Origin: Ophthalmolycus amberensis
Taxonomy: Eukaryota > Chordata > Actinopteri > Perciformes > Zoarcidae
Length of the DNA stretch: 64,000 bases
Assembly (NCBI GenBank): GCA_024529925.1
Contig: JAFEUB010001473.1
Span: 547,001-611,000 of the forward strand
Direction: 5' to 3'
Made by a program: the position numbers and the translations under genes. This document shows positions 32,501 to 43,526 of the stretch, in pieces. Positions within the stretch are counted from its first letter, which is position 1; the number at the start of each line of letters is the position of its first letter. The notes below the pieces were generated by a model. It was not told the origin of the DNA, did no database searches, and was given only the letters and a program-made list of their open reading frames with translations.

Positions 32501-35500
32501 GCTCGGCAGTAGTTATGGACCGTTAGGGACTAATGTAGAAATCTATTTGTTGTCTACTCATTTCCTGCTGATCCAAAGGCAGCTGTGGTTTCAGAGAGTT
32601 GTAACAGACTGTGTGCCAAGTTGTTATTTGTCTACCTGACAGTGTTGCCCAAGTAACCAAAGTGTGGAAAAAGTGGGATCCGACGGACCATGAGCGAGTT
32701 TTCAGGGGAAATGACATGAGCAATAGATTTTAACATTATGACATTCGGCCTTCAACATTACCATCGTCTTCCCTTTTTACTTGTAGCAGATTCCAGCGAA
32801 CATTAGTCCGGCTCATTCAGTATCTTTTTCGACATTCTGCCATAGCTCTGTAGTTCTTTGGCATCTTGGATCTTGTCCATGTTAGAAATGAAGCATATAC
32901 TTGTATGATATGCAAGCATGAACAAGCTTAAAGCTGACATTAGATCAGCGGGAAACTGTCTCCACTATTAGCAGCCTACACAGTTGGGTAAGAAGCTCAA
33001 ATGTGCTTGCTGTTTATGTCACAGCTACGACTATAATTCTTCTTTACTACCGTTTCTTCGGTGTAATGAGCAGAAAAACAGACGTTTGAACTGGAGTTCA
33101 CTGGTAAAATTAAATTTTATACGCAGCATGCCCAGGTTGTGTCATGTCAGTGTCACCACACCCATCATGTTAATTACACATTGTCTACTTTATACATTGT
33201 GTTTGGCCATAACACACATTAGGGCAGGTTAATTCATGCTTGTTTTCATAAATAATAAATGATCTGGACTATGAAAAGTCAGATGATTGTAAAAAAGTGC
33301 CCAGGTGATCCCTGCAAATGTCTTTTTGTCTTGATTGACTAGACTGTCCATCAACTGTTTTGACTTGTCCGGACATTACACAGGTTGCTTTTTATCCAGT
33401 TTATACATTCATCGGGTTTGTTCCGTTTATTTTTCAGCTTATAGGGAAAACATGTTGGTGTGCAGGAAGGGCAGGAGTGTAGTTACTGCAGGAAAGTTGA
33501 GGTGCCCTGAGAAAAAGTGTAAAAAAAATAATGTGATAGACAAAATCTGGTTGTCAGCTGACTATAAAGTACAACAGGCCACATTGAAGGTGCGCGTCTG
33601 TTGTGATGATGTGACGATAGAGAGCCAGGCCCTCGGACCCCAGAGAACAATCAATCACATGGTTGAAACAACAGATGAATGGTGGAGACAAACAAATGGA
33701 ACACACTGCAGCAGAGATAACGTTTCATTGTACATGGAACATTTCAACAACACACGACATAGTGGAATGAAAATCACCACAACAGAGCACACTGGGTTAT
33801 AAACTCAAACATCTAATGATAACCCTGTGTTGATGACTCTCAAATAAAACCTTTAATTACAACCACACTGTAGTAAATTAACCAAATGCATTAGCCGTTC
33901 ACATCAATACACAGAGCACTCTCTCAACTGTATTTCCCCCAGCTTGTGAGACTCAATCTTCCTATTAGAGGACATGCAGTGAGGCTCTTTGTTACGGGGT
34001 ATTTTGTTGCCTATCCTGTGATTTCACTTGTTTTAACCTAATTTCAAAGTGGAGGGGAGGAATGGAGAAGCAGCACCAGATGTCTCTTGTGTTGTGGAGA
34101 CGGGAGAATTACTGCTCAGAGCCTCTAAATGAGATGCTGCACGCAAGTACATGTATGCAAGTAGGCATGTGTTGCGTGCCGTTACTAGCATAGGTGAAGA
34201 CTTGTATGAAATTACTTTAAAATTATTGCAGCTCACTTTCTCTCAAGGTGCTTTAAACACACAAGGAGAGAAAAAGAGTGTTTGTATGTGTCTGTTGCTC
34301 GTGGGATCATTATGTGGTAATGATATTATCACCCAGACGAATGGGGCATCTCCCTAGAGACCAAGTATCAACGTGGTCACTGGCCAACAGATGGGAATCA
34401 TTGTTATACACGCACGCAAACAGTTGCCACGCAGCCACTTAACCACACAAATACAGCCAACACAGACAAGTGAACAACAACAAAATATAAACAAGCCAGG
34501 AAAATGACAAATTGAATGACAATGAATGCATTTCGAACCTACCCATGACACCACACGTCCATTAAAACAAGGCAGTTTAGCGTTGTCGTCAGATATTTCC
34601 TCCTTTACCACCCTGTAAAGAGAACAAAGCTGTTTCAGTAAACCGTAACCAACACAATAGCACTCTCGGGGCAATAAACACGAGGCAGGGGATGGGCAAC
34701 ACTTCCGACAGGACGGACTGACAACTGGGAAACCCAAAGCTGATTTAATAGTCTACTCTGAACACTGTTGTTACACACAACCAGTCAGAGATATACAATA
34801 TTGCCGAATGCCACGGTAAAATGTCAGAGCTGATTATTGTGTAATAAAGGCAGGTCAAAAAATGTAAATGCATCCCCTAAACCTTTCTGCAAAGATAAAC
34901 CTGTTCCTTCATACTTTGTTGCCGATGTTAGTATTAACTTGATGGTAATATATAATCAAGTTGAGGAAAGAACATATTTAACGAATCAAGGAAAGCATAC
35001 GAGCAACATGTTACCGTACACTTCAGCACTGCTAAACAAAATTTCAGGGGGACAGTCACGTCAAAGGAAGGCAATTTGTTCAGGCATTATATGTAAGAAG
35101 TGTCTGTCTATACATCAAAGTCTGATATAAAAAAAGGAAAGCTATTGGCACTGAAATTAACAAAACATAAAAAGTATTTCCTGTACAAACATGGTTCTTC
35201 CCGTGTGTTTTTAACCAATTCGACTGGATTTTATTTTTTTTTTTGCAAACCTTTCCAGTTAATCATTCTTCAACAGACTGTTTGCTTGAAAGAACCAAGA
35301 ACAAACCAGGCATGCATTTATTAACCAGTGCCTCAGACGACCAGTGATGGTTAGCGGTGCCTTTCAGACCAGAGTGAATAGTGATGGTCAGTGAGACGGT
35401 CTCAGTCTCTATTCCAGTCTGACCGGTTGGTCCATCTCTACCACCGTTTGGAGTAAGGTCTATTTACAGAATAACCCATCCCTCTTCACAGCATGAATAG

Positions 35501-36477
35501 CTGTGGGTCCTCTCAAAACATGTCTCTCCCACTTGCAAATGCTAAGAAGTTGTTGCCCCACCCTAGTTTGAGTTTAGCCAAAAACAACTTTGGAAGTCTG
35601 GCTGATCTTTTCTTTTAAATAGTACCCCCCCCCCCCCCCCCCTGCAGAAGGCACTGTCTGGAGGAACATAAAACGTCTACTCTTCCATCTATGTTTTAAC
35701 ACAAAAGGACGTGCTCATAAAGCTGCCAGGGTGATGAACAGGGCATTCCTGTGTCCAACTCTGCATTCCTCAGGCTAATAGACAACAACAGCGGGGGCCT
35801 GCTGGACTCACCGACTAACTGAAACTGGCCGTTCGCATCCTGACATTACGCCCAGAAAAGTACCATACATTAAGCACCCACTGACAGCATTAACCGGTTA
35901 TTATCAGTGTTATAAACTACCCCTGTTTACCACTTTACCTAATATAACTTTACATGCCAGTCGGGACTTTCATTGGGGTTCGTGAAACTGACAAAGACCA
36001 AACTTGGTCACACAAAGTCGAGGCACAGGCTAGCCACACGAGCAATGTAAACAAACGGGGTCGGGACGCTGAACAGACCTGCTAACGCCGCGAGCTCGTC
36101 GCTAGCAGCTAAGCTAGCTAACAAAGGAACTGCAATGCAAGAAGCTAGCTAACGATCGGCAGCCAGGTAACGTTAAAGCTGATGACAAGCCAGCGGAGAG
36201 AAGTAACAACCAAGTTAACGTAAATCTAGCTGCACTAACGTAAAACAAAAAAAAACCCTGAGGGGGTGTTGCGCTGGTCCCATGTTAAACACAATAAACC
36301 CTTTAAAACAAGTTACCCGAAGTCATCGTCCATAGATTTGAAGAAGAACTTGTAATTTGGTTTCTTGAGGACATTTTTGAAGTCTGCTAGAGTGACTTTG
36401 TCCGCTGGTACCGACAGTTTCACCAGATACGGCGTCTCTTGGTCGTCGAGGTGGTAGATAATTTTGGTCTCCCCCAT
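24999..36477 (-). CDS. dvl3: Segment polarity protein dishevelled homolog DVL-3
   Basis: Fifteen minus-strand exons join in phase: 36477-36317, 34612-34543, 32337-32222, 31574-31477, 31115-30980, 30299-30209, 30066-29997, 29766-29627, 29349-29273, 29140-29073, 28981-28832, 27382-27251, 27001-26834, 26723-26520 and 25354-24999, for 678 residues (human 716). Dishevelled is the cytoplasmic hub of canonical and planar-polarity Wnt signalling downstream of Frizzled. Seen: the DIX domain from [11 protein letters not shown] (1 to about 80), a basic stretch RRHRRRRRK, the PDZ domain with [12 protein letters not shown] (about 235-325), the DEP domain with [15 protein letters not shown] (about 400-480), and the conserved C-terminal motif EFFVDVM. 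The variable linkers after DEP are shorter than in human. DVL3 is assigned over DVL1/2 from the tail [19 protein letters not shown] and from the ap2m1 neighbour. Introns hold several G or C homopolymers and a CA repeat. Confidence 0.96.
28197..28330. repeat. Paired G-run and C-run in a dvl3 intron
   Basis: G7-A-G14 at 28197-28218 is followed about 85 bp later by 27 C at 28304-28330. The runs are inverted complements and could pair. They lie in the intron between 28981-28832 and 27382-27251. Confidence 0.85.
29492..29543. repeat. (GC)n(CA)n microsatellite in a dvl3 intron
   Basis: About 5 CG units run into about 21 CA units in the intron between the 29766-29627 and 29349-29273 exons, about 80 nt from the donor of the PDZ exon. 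Alternating purine-pyrimidine sequence of this kind can adopt Z-DNA. Confidence 0.9.
30801..30821. repeat. 21-base G run in a dvl3 intron
   Basis: Homopolymer between the 31115-30980 and 30299-30209 exons. A similar C18 run lies at 35625-35642 in the first dvl3 intron. Confidence 0.85.
32338..36316. other. dvl3: First two dvl3 introns
   Basis: About 4 kb, broken only by the 70-nt second exon (34612-34543). Apart from C18 at 35625-35642 I recognise nothing. An open stretch of 155 codons on the plus strand at 33335-33802 has no recognisable motif. CpG content and GCTAGC/TAGCTAAC words rise at 36080-36180, just inside the first intron. Confidence 0.5.
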
Positions 36478-36925
36478 CTCGGACTGCGGCTAAGGCGAAG
36501 CAGGCAGGGTGCATCAAGCCGCGGGCCTGGCAGGCTCCCTCTCGGGCCCCGACTCCCCGTGGCGATGGTGGTCCTCCCGGTTCTTCCCTTGTTGACCTAA
36601 CGTTACTCGCTGCGTAGCCCTGGTTCTCTTCTCCACGACAGCTAACGTTAGCTAACCGTATGCCTGCCTCTATAAAAAATAAGAAGAAGAAGCACCTTGC
36701 TCTTCCACAAAGCTTCCAACCAACGTCCGAAGGTTTGAATCGCGTTAGTTCCCGTTTGTATCCAACTTCCAATGTGCCGATAAAAGCTTAGAAATAATGA
36801 AAAAACAGTTTGAAAACGCAGTAAAGATAAACAGTCTGTGAAGGGTCGGGTTTTTTCCTTCTCGCTAGCTGCCAAGCTCGGTACTTTGTTGCACACGAAA
36901 CTGCTCCAAATCGGAGAAAGGGCAA
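36478..36925 (-). promoter_or_regulatory. dvl3: Probable dvl3 promoter and 5' UTR
   Basis: A CpG-rich stretch upstream of the dvl3 ATG contains GCTAACGTTAGCTAAC at about 36640-36656 and is flanked by more such words at 36090-36180. It is cut off at 36926 by the left arm of the long inverted repeat, so the distal promoter has apparently been displaced or replaced. No clear TATA box is seen. Confidence 0.45.
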
Positions 36926-37733
36926 GCTCAAATCGTGGCAGCGGCAGCTAGTAGAGGCACTTCCTGTTGCAAGCTCAGCTGCCACGACTTTCCGTGGCAG
37001 CTGGGCTTGCAACAGGAAGTGACTGCCACTGTATGTGGCAGCTGCCACTAGCATCTTGTGGCAGCTGCCAGCATTTCGGAGCGGATTCCGCGGTAGTTTA
37101 GCCTTTATTTGTCGTTATTTTATATTATGTGACAAAACATTAAGGTCATTGAAGGCATGACTGTTGGTAGTTGTAATTAGTTTATGAAAAAAAGGCCGAA
37201 TTATAATGGTATGGCCACTCGTTTTTGTTAACAAGCTAATTGCGGGCTAACTTCAGTTGATACCTGTTGCCCATGGCAACGATAAACACTTTCACGCTGC
37301 AGACTAAAGGAATGCAAATTGTAAATATGGATGGATATGCATTGTACTGTTTAGAGTGATAGCAATCCATATAACCTATTGACTTGGATATATATACGCA
37401 GTATATAGATATATATACAGTATGCCACAAGTTGTTGCGACAGTTACCACCGTTTTGTGGTACCTGCCACTACTTTTCGCGACAGTTTTCACTGTTTCCG
37501 ACAGCTGCCACTAGCATCTTGTGGCAGCTGCCACTCTTTCGGAGCGGATTCCGCCGTAGTTTAGCCTTTTTTTGTCGTTATTTGACATTATGTGACAATA
37601 CATTAAGGTCATTGAAGGCATGACTGTTGGTAGTTGTATAGTTTATTAAAAAAAGGCAGAATTGTAATGGTATGGCCACTCGTTTTTGTCAACAAGCTAA
37701 TTGCGGGCTAACTTCAATTGGTACTTGTTGCCC
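36926..37733 (+). repeat. Left arm of the long inverted repeat
   Basis: 808 bp. It contains the hairpin 36959-37020, unit A from 37073, an AT-rich stretch with ATATATAC words (37388-37420), a second palindrome GTGGCAGCTGCCAC near 37520, and unit B (37536-37733). Its outer end lies about 450 bp upstream of the dvl3 start codon. Confidence 0.85.
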
Positions 37734-37980
37734 AAAAAAAAGTCATGTTTGTTCCAGCGAGCAACTGGGACAACCAGGTATGTGCCACATGAGTGGCAAC
37801 TCAACTCTATTTTATTTATATAGCACTTCATACACAACACAGTTGAAAAGTTCAGTTTTATGTAAGTAACTTATGATTCGAGGGAAAATACATTTTGGAA
37901 TATTTGCAATTGACGAACCTGATAGTAATTAAAAATGATTGTGGAATATTGGAAGTTGTCCCACCTCTGTTTTTTCATAG

Positions 37981-40965
37981 GGTTTTCCATGACCACATAA
38001 AGAACTACCAATGGGTTCAATGCTCAACTTGCAAAAATTGGCTGCATTTTGAGTGTGCTGGTGTGGAAGGTGACTGGACATCAAAGGATTTCTTTTGTGG
38101 ATGCAACATTGTCCCAGATGTGTAAGAATCATCTCATTCATTCGTTGATTGATATAAAAGTGACAATTGTTTTAGTTGCAGTTTGATATAAATTAGGGAA
38201 GAATTTCCCTTAGTGTCTCCAATAATTTTCAGTTTTATGTTCTATATTAAAGTATCATATATTTAACATAATTCATGGATCACTGGAGTTAACACATAAT
38301 AACATTGTATAATTAACAAATAAATAAATAGATAACGTAAAAAAGACTGTTAATGACAAAGAAATATACGAGATACCCAAACAACATTCATAGCCTTTAG
38401 CGATTTACAGTATATACTGGCAACAAGCTAGTTATATATACAGTATAACCAATGTAAAATTTGATACATGGTAATTAAAGGTGTATGTTGTAAAACTACA
38501 ACATGTAAAGATTTTTCGTTAAATTCAGGCAATGCTTCTGTCTTAAACAGAGACAACATACAGAGTGGGCATTTTCTCTCCAACAGAATGTATCTGTGGA
38601 AACACAGAGGATTGGATGCAGCCCTTCGAAAATATTACAGTGAACATTTCACTTTATTCAGTGACATGAAGGTAGAGTGTGCTCTTTTTGTCTTATTTGT
38701 ACACACAGCATTTTAGGCAGAGGAGGGGAAAAGGTAGGAATAGATTGATAGAGAAATGTTACCGTGATATTTTCTTGTTCTCCTCTTTCAGGATGGTATA
38801 CAAAAAGTGTTTTATTTGTTTCTTATTTACTTGTTTTCCCAGACAGAACAGATTATCCAACGTCTGGAAAGACTACTGTCAGTGCCTGGAACTGTAGCTG
38901 AGAAGCAGCTATTCATCACAGAGGTCATTTTGCCAGAGGTGAGCTATTGAGGATGTGTACCAAATTAACAATTACTTTCAGAATTACGTTTACAGCAGAA
39001 AATGAGTGAGTTATTAATGGCATAGGCCTCTGAGAGATACAAGTGTCAATAGGCATTTGAGAACACCATTTGGAGAATATAAACCAAAACTACAACTGGA
39101 AGAATAACTTAGTATCAATGTGCTAACTTAACTGGGTAACCTGGTACAGGTAAGTATCAATTTAAATGAAATATAAATGTATGTATGTAATGACTGACAA
39201 TTAACATTTGGTAAAAACTGTCAAATTGATTTAACATACTTTATAATTATTATTATCGATACATTTTTGTAGGTTGTGATTCAGTGGTTGCAAAGGACCA
39301 GCAACATGTGCAGATACCAGGCAGAATCTGTGCTGCTGGAGAACACATATAAAGAGAAAAGGTAGACTACATGACTTGTGTTTGAATTGTGGGTGAGCAT
39401 GCATATGTGTAACATCACTAAATCCATTATGCCAATCCTGGCTAAGAGTGGTTTTGCATGTGAAGTTGACATAACTGTAATGACTGAATGTGGCAGTGGT
39501 TCATTTACAGATAATATATATTTTTTCAGTGCTCCAGAGTTGTCAACAAGTGACAGAGAAAGCACAGAAGAGGTAAGAAATGTTAAAATCTTTGCAGTCA
39601 GAGACACAGATGCTGGTGCGTAGTTTGATTTACAGTGACTTTATTTCTGCATTAAACAACAAAGCAGAGTATATTTGATTTAATCCACAAGACAAATTCT
39701 ATTTTTTGCTGAAATAACTTTTTACGGATTCATGTGCTCAAGGGCGACACCTGATGGCGGAAACCATGCAGCACATTCACAAACATCAGAACTTCATATT
39801 ATGTATTGCATGCATGTACAGGAATAACAATTAAGCTGAATATAAACCGATTAGATGAATGAAGTAGATTCTTTAATACAAAAATAAGAAATAATAGATT
39901 TTGGGCTGCCTGATAAACAATAAAAAAATGTATTAGCATGAAATACTAAAACTGTAAATATAAATGAATGTCATTTAGCCTTTCACATAAGATCCATCAT
40001 GAAGGTATTGTCTGTTGCATGATCATAAGACAATATATTACATTACAGTCATTTAGCAGACGCTTTTATCCAAAGCGACTTACAATTCAGAGTCTATCAC
40101 ATTTCTACACTGTAGGCACAGCTACGGGAGCAATTTTGGGATTAAGTGTCTTGCTCAAGGACACATCGACATGCGACTAGCAGAACCAGGAGCCAGGGAT
40201 TGAACCGCCGACCCTCTGATTGAAAGACGGCCCTGCTATCCACTTAGCCACAGTCGCCCTATATAGAATCACTTCACTACTTAAATTAAGCAGCTTTTGT
40301 GAACTCACAGGATATCTAATACGATTGGTACTTAATTATGCGCATGGATTAAGCTCTGGCTAGAATTGGTTTGCAACTATTTATTGTCAGTATTAATTTA
40401 CATAAAAAAATACAGGTACATCTTATTATATACTGCCATTCAATTTGGAAGGCTCTCGATGGAACCCATCCAGCATTACTGTTTGTTCTTTGTTGCTTAT
40501 TTCTCTAAATAGAGATTTGACTTTTAGATGTTGAATGACACAAATGGTGATAAAGACAACATTTGTTGTTACAAAACATCTATTTGTTAATTAGGTACTG
40601 TAAATGCTGTACAAGTTTGAAGTATTAGTTGGTTACGACACCAATATACAATAAATACTTTGAGTACACTTTATTCTTTACTGCAGGTAAATGTTCTTCT
40701 GAGAGACAGCCTGGCTGCAGCTGACTGGTGTCGCAAGACACAATTCGATGGAGGGTTTAAAGTTCCCGCTGTCCTTTCCATGGATGAAAAGGAACAACCG
40801 GAAGCCCTCCAGGAGCTGCACAACTGCGAAGATGACCCAAGTGAAGAGTCTCCAGCAGAGCTTTTCACTTTTGTTTTTGATAAACAGAAGGACTATGACA
40901 AATTCTGCACAGAGTTTATTGATAAAAACAATTTTAAAGTGTTTTCGAGGTTTGAGGAGAAATAA
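37981..40965 (+). CDS. Unrecognised zinc-finger protein gene inside the inverted-repeat element
   Basis: I cannot name this gene. Six exons join in phase: 37981-38121, 38551-38671, 38843-38938, 39273-39361, 39530-39572 and 40687-40965, with a poly(A) signal AATAAA at 41106-41111. The first exon encodes a PHD-like Cys/His segment, WVQCSTCKNWLHFECAG followed by FFCGC. The middle is helical and charged, with KTEQIIQRLERLL and ITEVILPEVVIQWL. The last exon is acidic (CEDDPSEESP) and ends FSRFEEK. The ILPEVVI stretch faintly recalls the C-terminal part of the MUM1/PWWP3 family, but no PWWP domain is seen and I do not rely on it. The 5' end is unresolved: a candidate first exon, MFVPASNWDNQ then GTATGT, at 37745-37777 does not join in phase. 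A skipped upstream acceptor at 38528 would break frame. All sites being usable argues against an old pseudogene. Confidence 0.6.
40038..40261 (-). repeat. tRNA-derived SINE within the last intron of the enclosed gene
   Basis: Read on the minus strand the element begins with a tRNA-like head: an A-box-like TGGCTAAGTGG (plus 40240-40250) and a B-box-like GGTTCAATCCC (plus 40196-40206). The body carries the widespread teleost core GCAGACGCTTTTATCCAAAG on the plus strand. It lies between exons 39572 and 40687. Clear target duplications were not found. Confidence 0.7.
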
Positions 40966-41262
40966 TTATTCTACATGTACTTTCCAAGTCTCGTAACTAA
41001 CTAACCTTTCACTGTCAATGTATGTTAGTTTAAATGTCTGTATTTTGCTGTTATTATTGACAATATGTCAAATTGTTATTGTTTGTTGTTCAATACATTT
41101 TTTCAAATAAACCATCGACCAAACAGCCGTGTCACCTTTCCCAAAACTTGTGACAAACCCACACGTTATATGGGTTGTCATCATTCTAAACAGTACAATG
41201 CATATCATCCATATTTACAACCTGCATTCCTTTAGTCTGCAGCATGAAAGTGTTTATCGTTG

Positions 41263-42067
41263 GCAACAAGTACCAATTGAAGTTAGCCCGCAATTAGCTT
41301 GTTGACAAAAACGAGTGGCCATACCATTACAATTCTGCCTTTTTTTAATAAACTACAACTACCAACAGTCATGCCTTCAATGACCTTAATGTATTGTCAC
41401 ATAATGTCAAATAACGACAAAAAAAGGCTAAACTACGGCGGAATCCGCTCCGAAAGAGTGGCAGCTGCCACAAGATGCTAGTGGCAGCTGTCGGAAACAG
41501 TGAAAACTGTCGCGAAAAGTAGTGGCAGGTACCACAAAACGGTGGTAACTGTCGCAACAACTTGTGGACATACTGTATATATATCTATATACTGCGTATA
41601 TATATCCAAGTCAATAGGTTATATGGATTGCTATCACTCTAAACAGTACAATGCATATCCATCCATATTTACAATTTGCATTCCTTTAGTCTGCAGCGTG
41701 AAAGTGTTTATCGTTGCCATGGGCAACAGGTATCAACTGAAGTTAGCCCGCAATTAGCTTGTTAACAAAAACGAGTGGCCATACCATTATAATTCGGCCT
41801 TTTTTTCATAAACTAATTACAACTACCAACAGTCATGCCTTCAATGACCTTAATGTTTTGTCACATAATATCAAATAACGACAAATAAAGGCTAAACTAC
41901 CGCGGAATCCGCTCCGAAATGCTGGCAGCTGCCACAAGATGCTAGTGGCAGCTGCCACATACAGTGGCAGTCACTTCCTGTTGCAAGCCCAGCTGCCACG
42001 GAAAGTCGTGGCAGCTGAGCTTGCAACAGGAAGTGCCTCTACTAGCTGCCGCTGCCACGATTTGAGC
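41263..42067 (-). repeat. Right arm of the long inverted repeat
   Basis: 805 bp, the inverted counterpart of the left arm, with the matching hairpin at 41973-42034. Just inside it (about 41165-41262) is a further degraded copy of the sequence that follows unit A (TTTAGTCTGCAGC..., ATCCATATTTACAA), which is absent at the inner edge of the left arm. This indicates that the enclosed gene replaced or split part of an older repeat unit. Confidence 0.85.
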
Positions 42068-42542
42068 CAGCTCCTACTGCAAAATCGTCCAAGCCTGTCT
42101 AGGAGGGGCGCCACCCACAGGAGAGGAGGAGAGTGACAGCGTTGGACATTAATTCCCTGTAAAGTCACCGCAGTGCATGAGCCGACAGAGGCGGTCACAC
42201 ACGGACAGGGACATTAGGCCCCTACAGCCAGAGGGGCCACCCTTCTTAGGGACAGGACATTATATGATGTGGGATTAAAGGCTCAGGGAGAAATTTTAAA
42301 AATAAATGTTGGTGAGAAAAAGTCACGACACCATAACCTTCCTTTCTTCTATACACACACTCTGGTCACAGGAGGGCTCCAGCCTATCTAAGTAAAATCA
42401 ATTCCTTGTAGAATTTGGGTTGGGTGTCTTCAGTAATTTATTAATATCAATACTTCAGATTTACACAATAGCATCTTAAAAATGGAATTGTCACTGTGAA
42501 TTTTAGGAGTACAGAAATACAGACAATACACAGGTGGTAGAT

Positions 42543-42937
42543 CAGGGGTGTCAAACATACGGCCCGCCACGTCATGTTATGTGGCCCGCGAATCCGTCAG
42601 ATTAAAAAAGAAGAAAAAAAATTAATAATAATTTAAAATTAGACTTGATAATAAAAATATTCCCATAGTCGAAATTATGAGATAGAAAGTCGAAGTTATG
42701 AGATAGAAAGTCAAAATTGTGAGATAGAAAGTCATAATGATGAGATACAAGGGGACAGCAGAACGTAATATAAATAAAAAAACAGCTGATAAATGCATTT
42801 TAGAGGACAGGTGGCAACATTAAGGCCCATCATGATGATTTAGTCTGAATCTACTGCATGTTAATCGTATGGCCTACATAACCTCACTGATAATTATATC
42901 ATTGGTTATAGTAACTGAGGTTAGCGTTAGTTTAGAG
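42543..42937. mobile_element. hAT-type element end (CAGGGGTGTCAAAC family)
   Basis: It begins CAGGGGTGTCAAACATACGG, typical of a vertebrate hAT terminus, and shares CCACGTCATGTTATGTGGCC and TTGATAATAAAAATA with the copy at 46133. The matching far end is not seen. It may continue beyond the nested element at 42938-43526, since 43580 onward has ATGTCGAAAAAAGTCATAGC, which could be the start of a decayed coding part. Confidence 0.5.
42667..42750. repeat. 21-bp tandem repeat, about four units
   Basis: Unit AGTCGAAATTATGAGATAGAA repeated four times with a few changes, inside the hAT-type fragment. A shorter version is present in the copy near 46240-46270. Confidence 0.75.
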
Positions 42938-43526
42938 CAGTGGTCCCCAACCACCGGTACCGGGCCGCACAGGAAGAATTAATATTATATTATTTCCGTT
43001 TTATTGATTATCAGAGTCTGAAGGAAGTTTTATTTTGAAAAATGACCGGATTCTCTCACAAGTTCATCCGCCTGTGCCTCTTGACACACGTCAAGACGCT
43101 TTGTCTCGGTCACAACTCTGCTGGTGTTTTGGATTAAAATCGAGGCTGAATATCCTGAGATCGCCACTAAAGCACTGAAAACCCTGCTTCCATTTCACAC
43201 ATCCTCTCTGTGAAGCGGGATGTTCTGCAGTGACAGCAATCAAAACAAAATTACGGAGTAGAGTGGACATCAGGAACCCACTTCGAGTGTCATTGTCTCC
43301 CATTACCCCCAGATGGGACCGTCTCGTTGCAGAGAAACAAGCTCAGGGCTGCCACTGATTCAGCGTTATTGTGAGTTGTATTTATTTATGCATTTTATAT
43401 TTGTTTTCATGCCGATCGTATCATTTTATTTCGTCGTGTTTTTCCGCCACACCTTGAAGGCCGGTCCGTGAAAATATTGTCTTATATGAAACCGGTCCAT
43501 GGTTCAAAAAAGGTTGGGGACCTCTG
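42938..43526. mobile_element. Non-autonomous hAT-type element with CAGTGGTCCCCAACC ends
   Basis: The 589-bp element starts CAGTGGTCCCCAACC and ends GGTTGGGGACCTCTG, an inverted repeat with one mismatch. It is flanked by 8-bp sequences GTTTAGAG (42930-42937) and GGTTAGAG (43527-43534), a target duplication with one change. It encodes no recognisable transposase. Confidence 0.75.

Larger units (their letters stand above)
36926..42067. mobile_element. 5.1-kb element with about 0.8-kb terminal inverted repeats and an enclosed gene
   Basis: The stretch 36926-37733 reappears as its reverse complement at 41263-42067 with only a few differences. The similarity stops sharply at GCTCAAATCG on both sides. 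Each arm is composite: an outer hairpin-forming end, two tandem copies of a unit of about 195 bp starting TTCGGAGCGGATTCCGC (37073 and 37536 in the left arm), and several GTGGCAGCTGCCAC-like palindromes. The 3.5-kb centre holds a six-exon gene and a SINE. I find no transposase motif and no obvious target duplication, so a foldback-like or Kolobok-like DNA transposon that captured a gene, and an inverted segmental duplication, are both possible. Confidence 0.75.

Noticed and set aside
33335..33802. 155-codon open frame on the plus strand inside dvl3 intron 2
   Set aside because: No recognisable domain, it starts in ordinary intron sequence, and it lacks a nearby promoter or poly(A) signal.
37745..37777. 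First exon (MFVPASNWDNQ then GTATGT) of the gene in the inverted-repeat element
   Set aside because: The donor is good, but the phase does not fit the next recognised exon at 37981, so it is mentioned only as a candidate.
40038..40261. tRNA gene on the minus strand
   Set aside because: A- and B-box-like words are present, but the body continues into a widespread repeat and the tRNA fold is not complete, so a tRNA-derived SINE is the better call.
42667..42750. CRISPR-like array
   Set aside because: The four units are directly adjacent with no spacers. It is a simple tandem repeat in a eukaryotic transposon.
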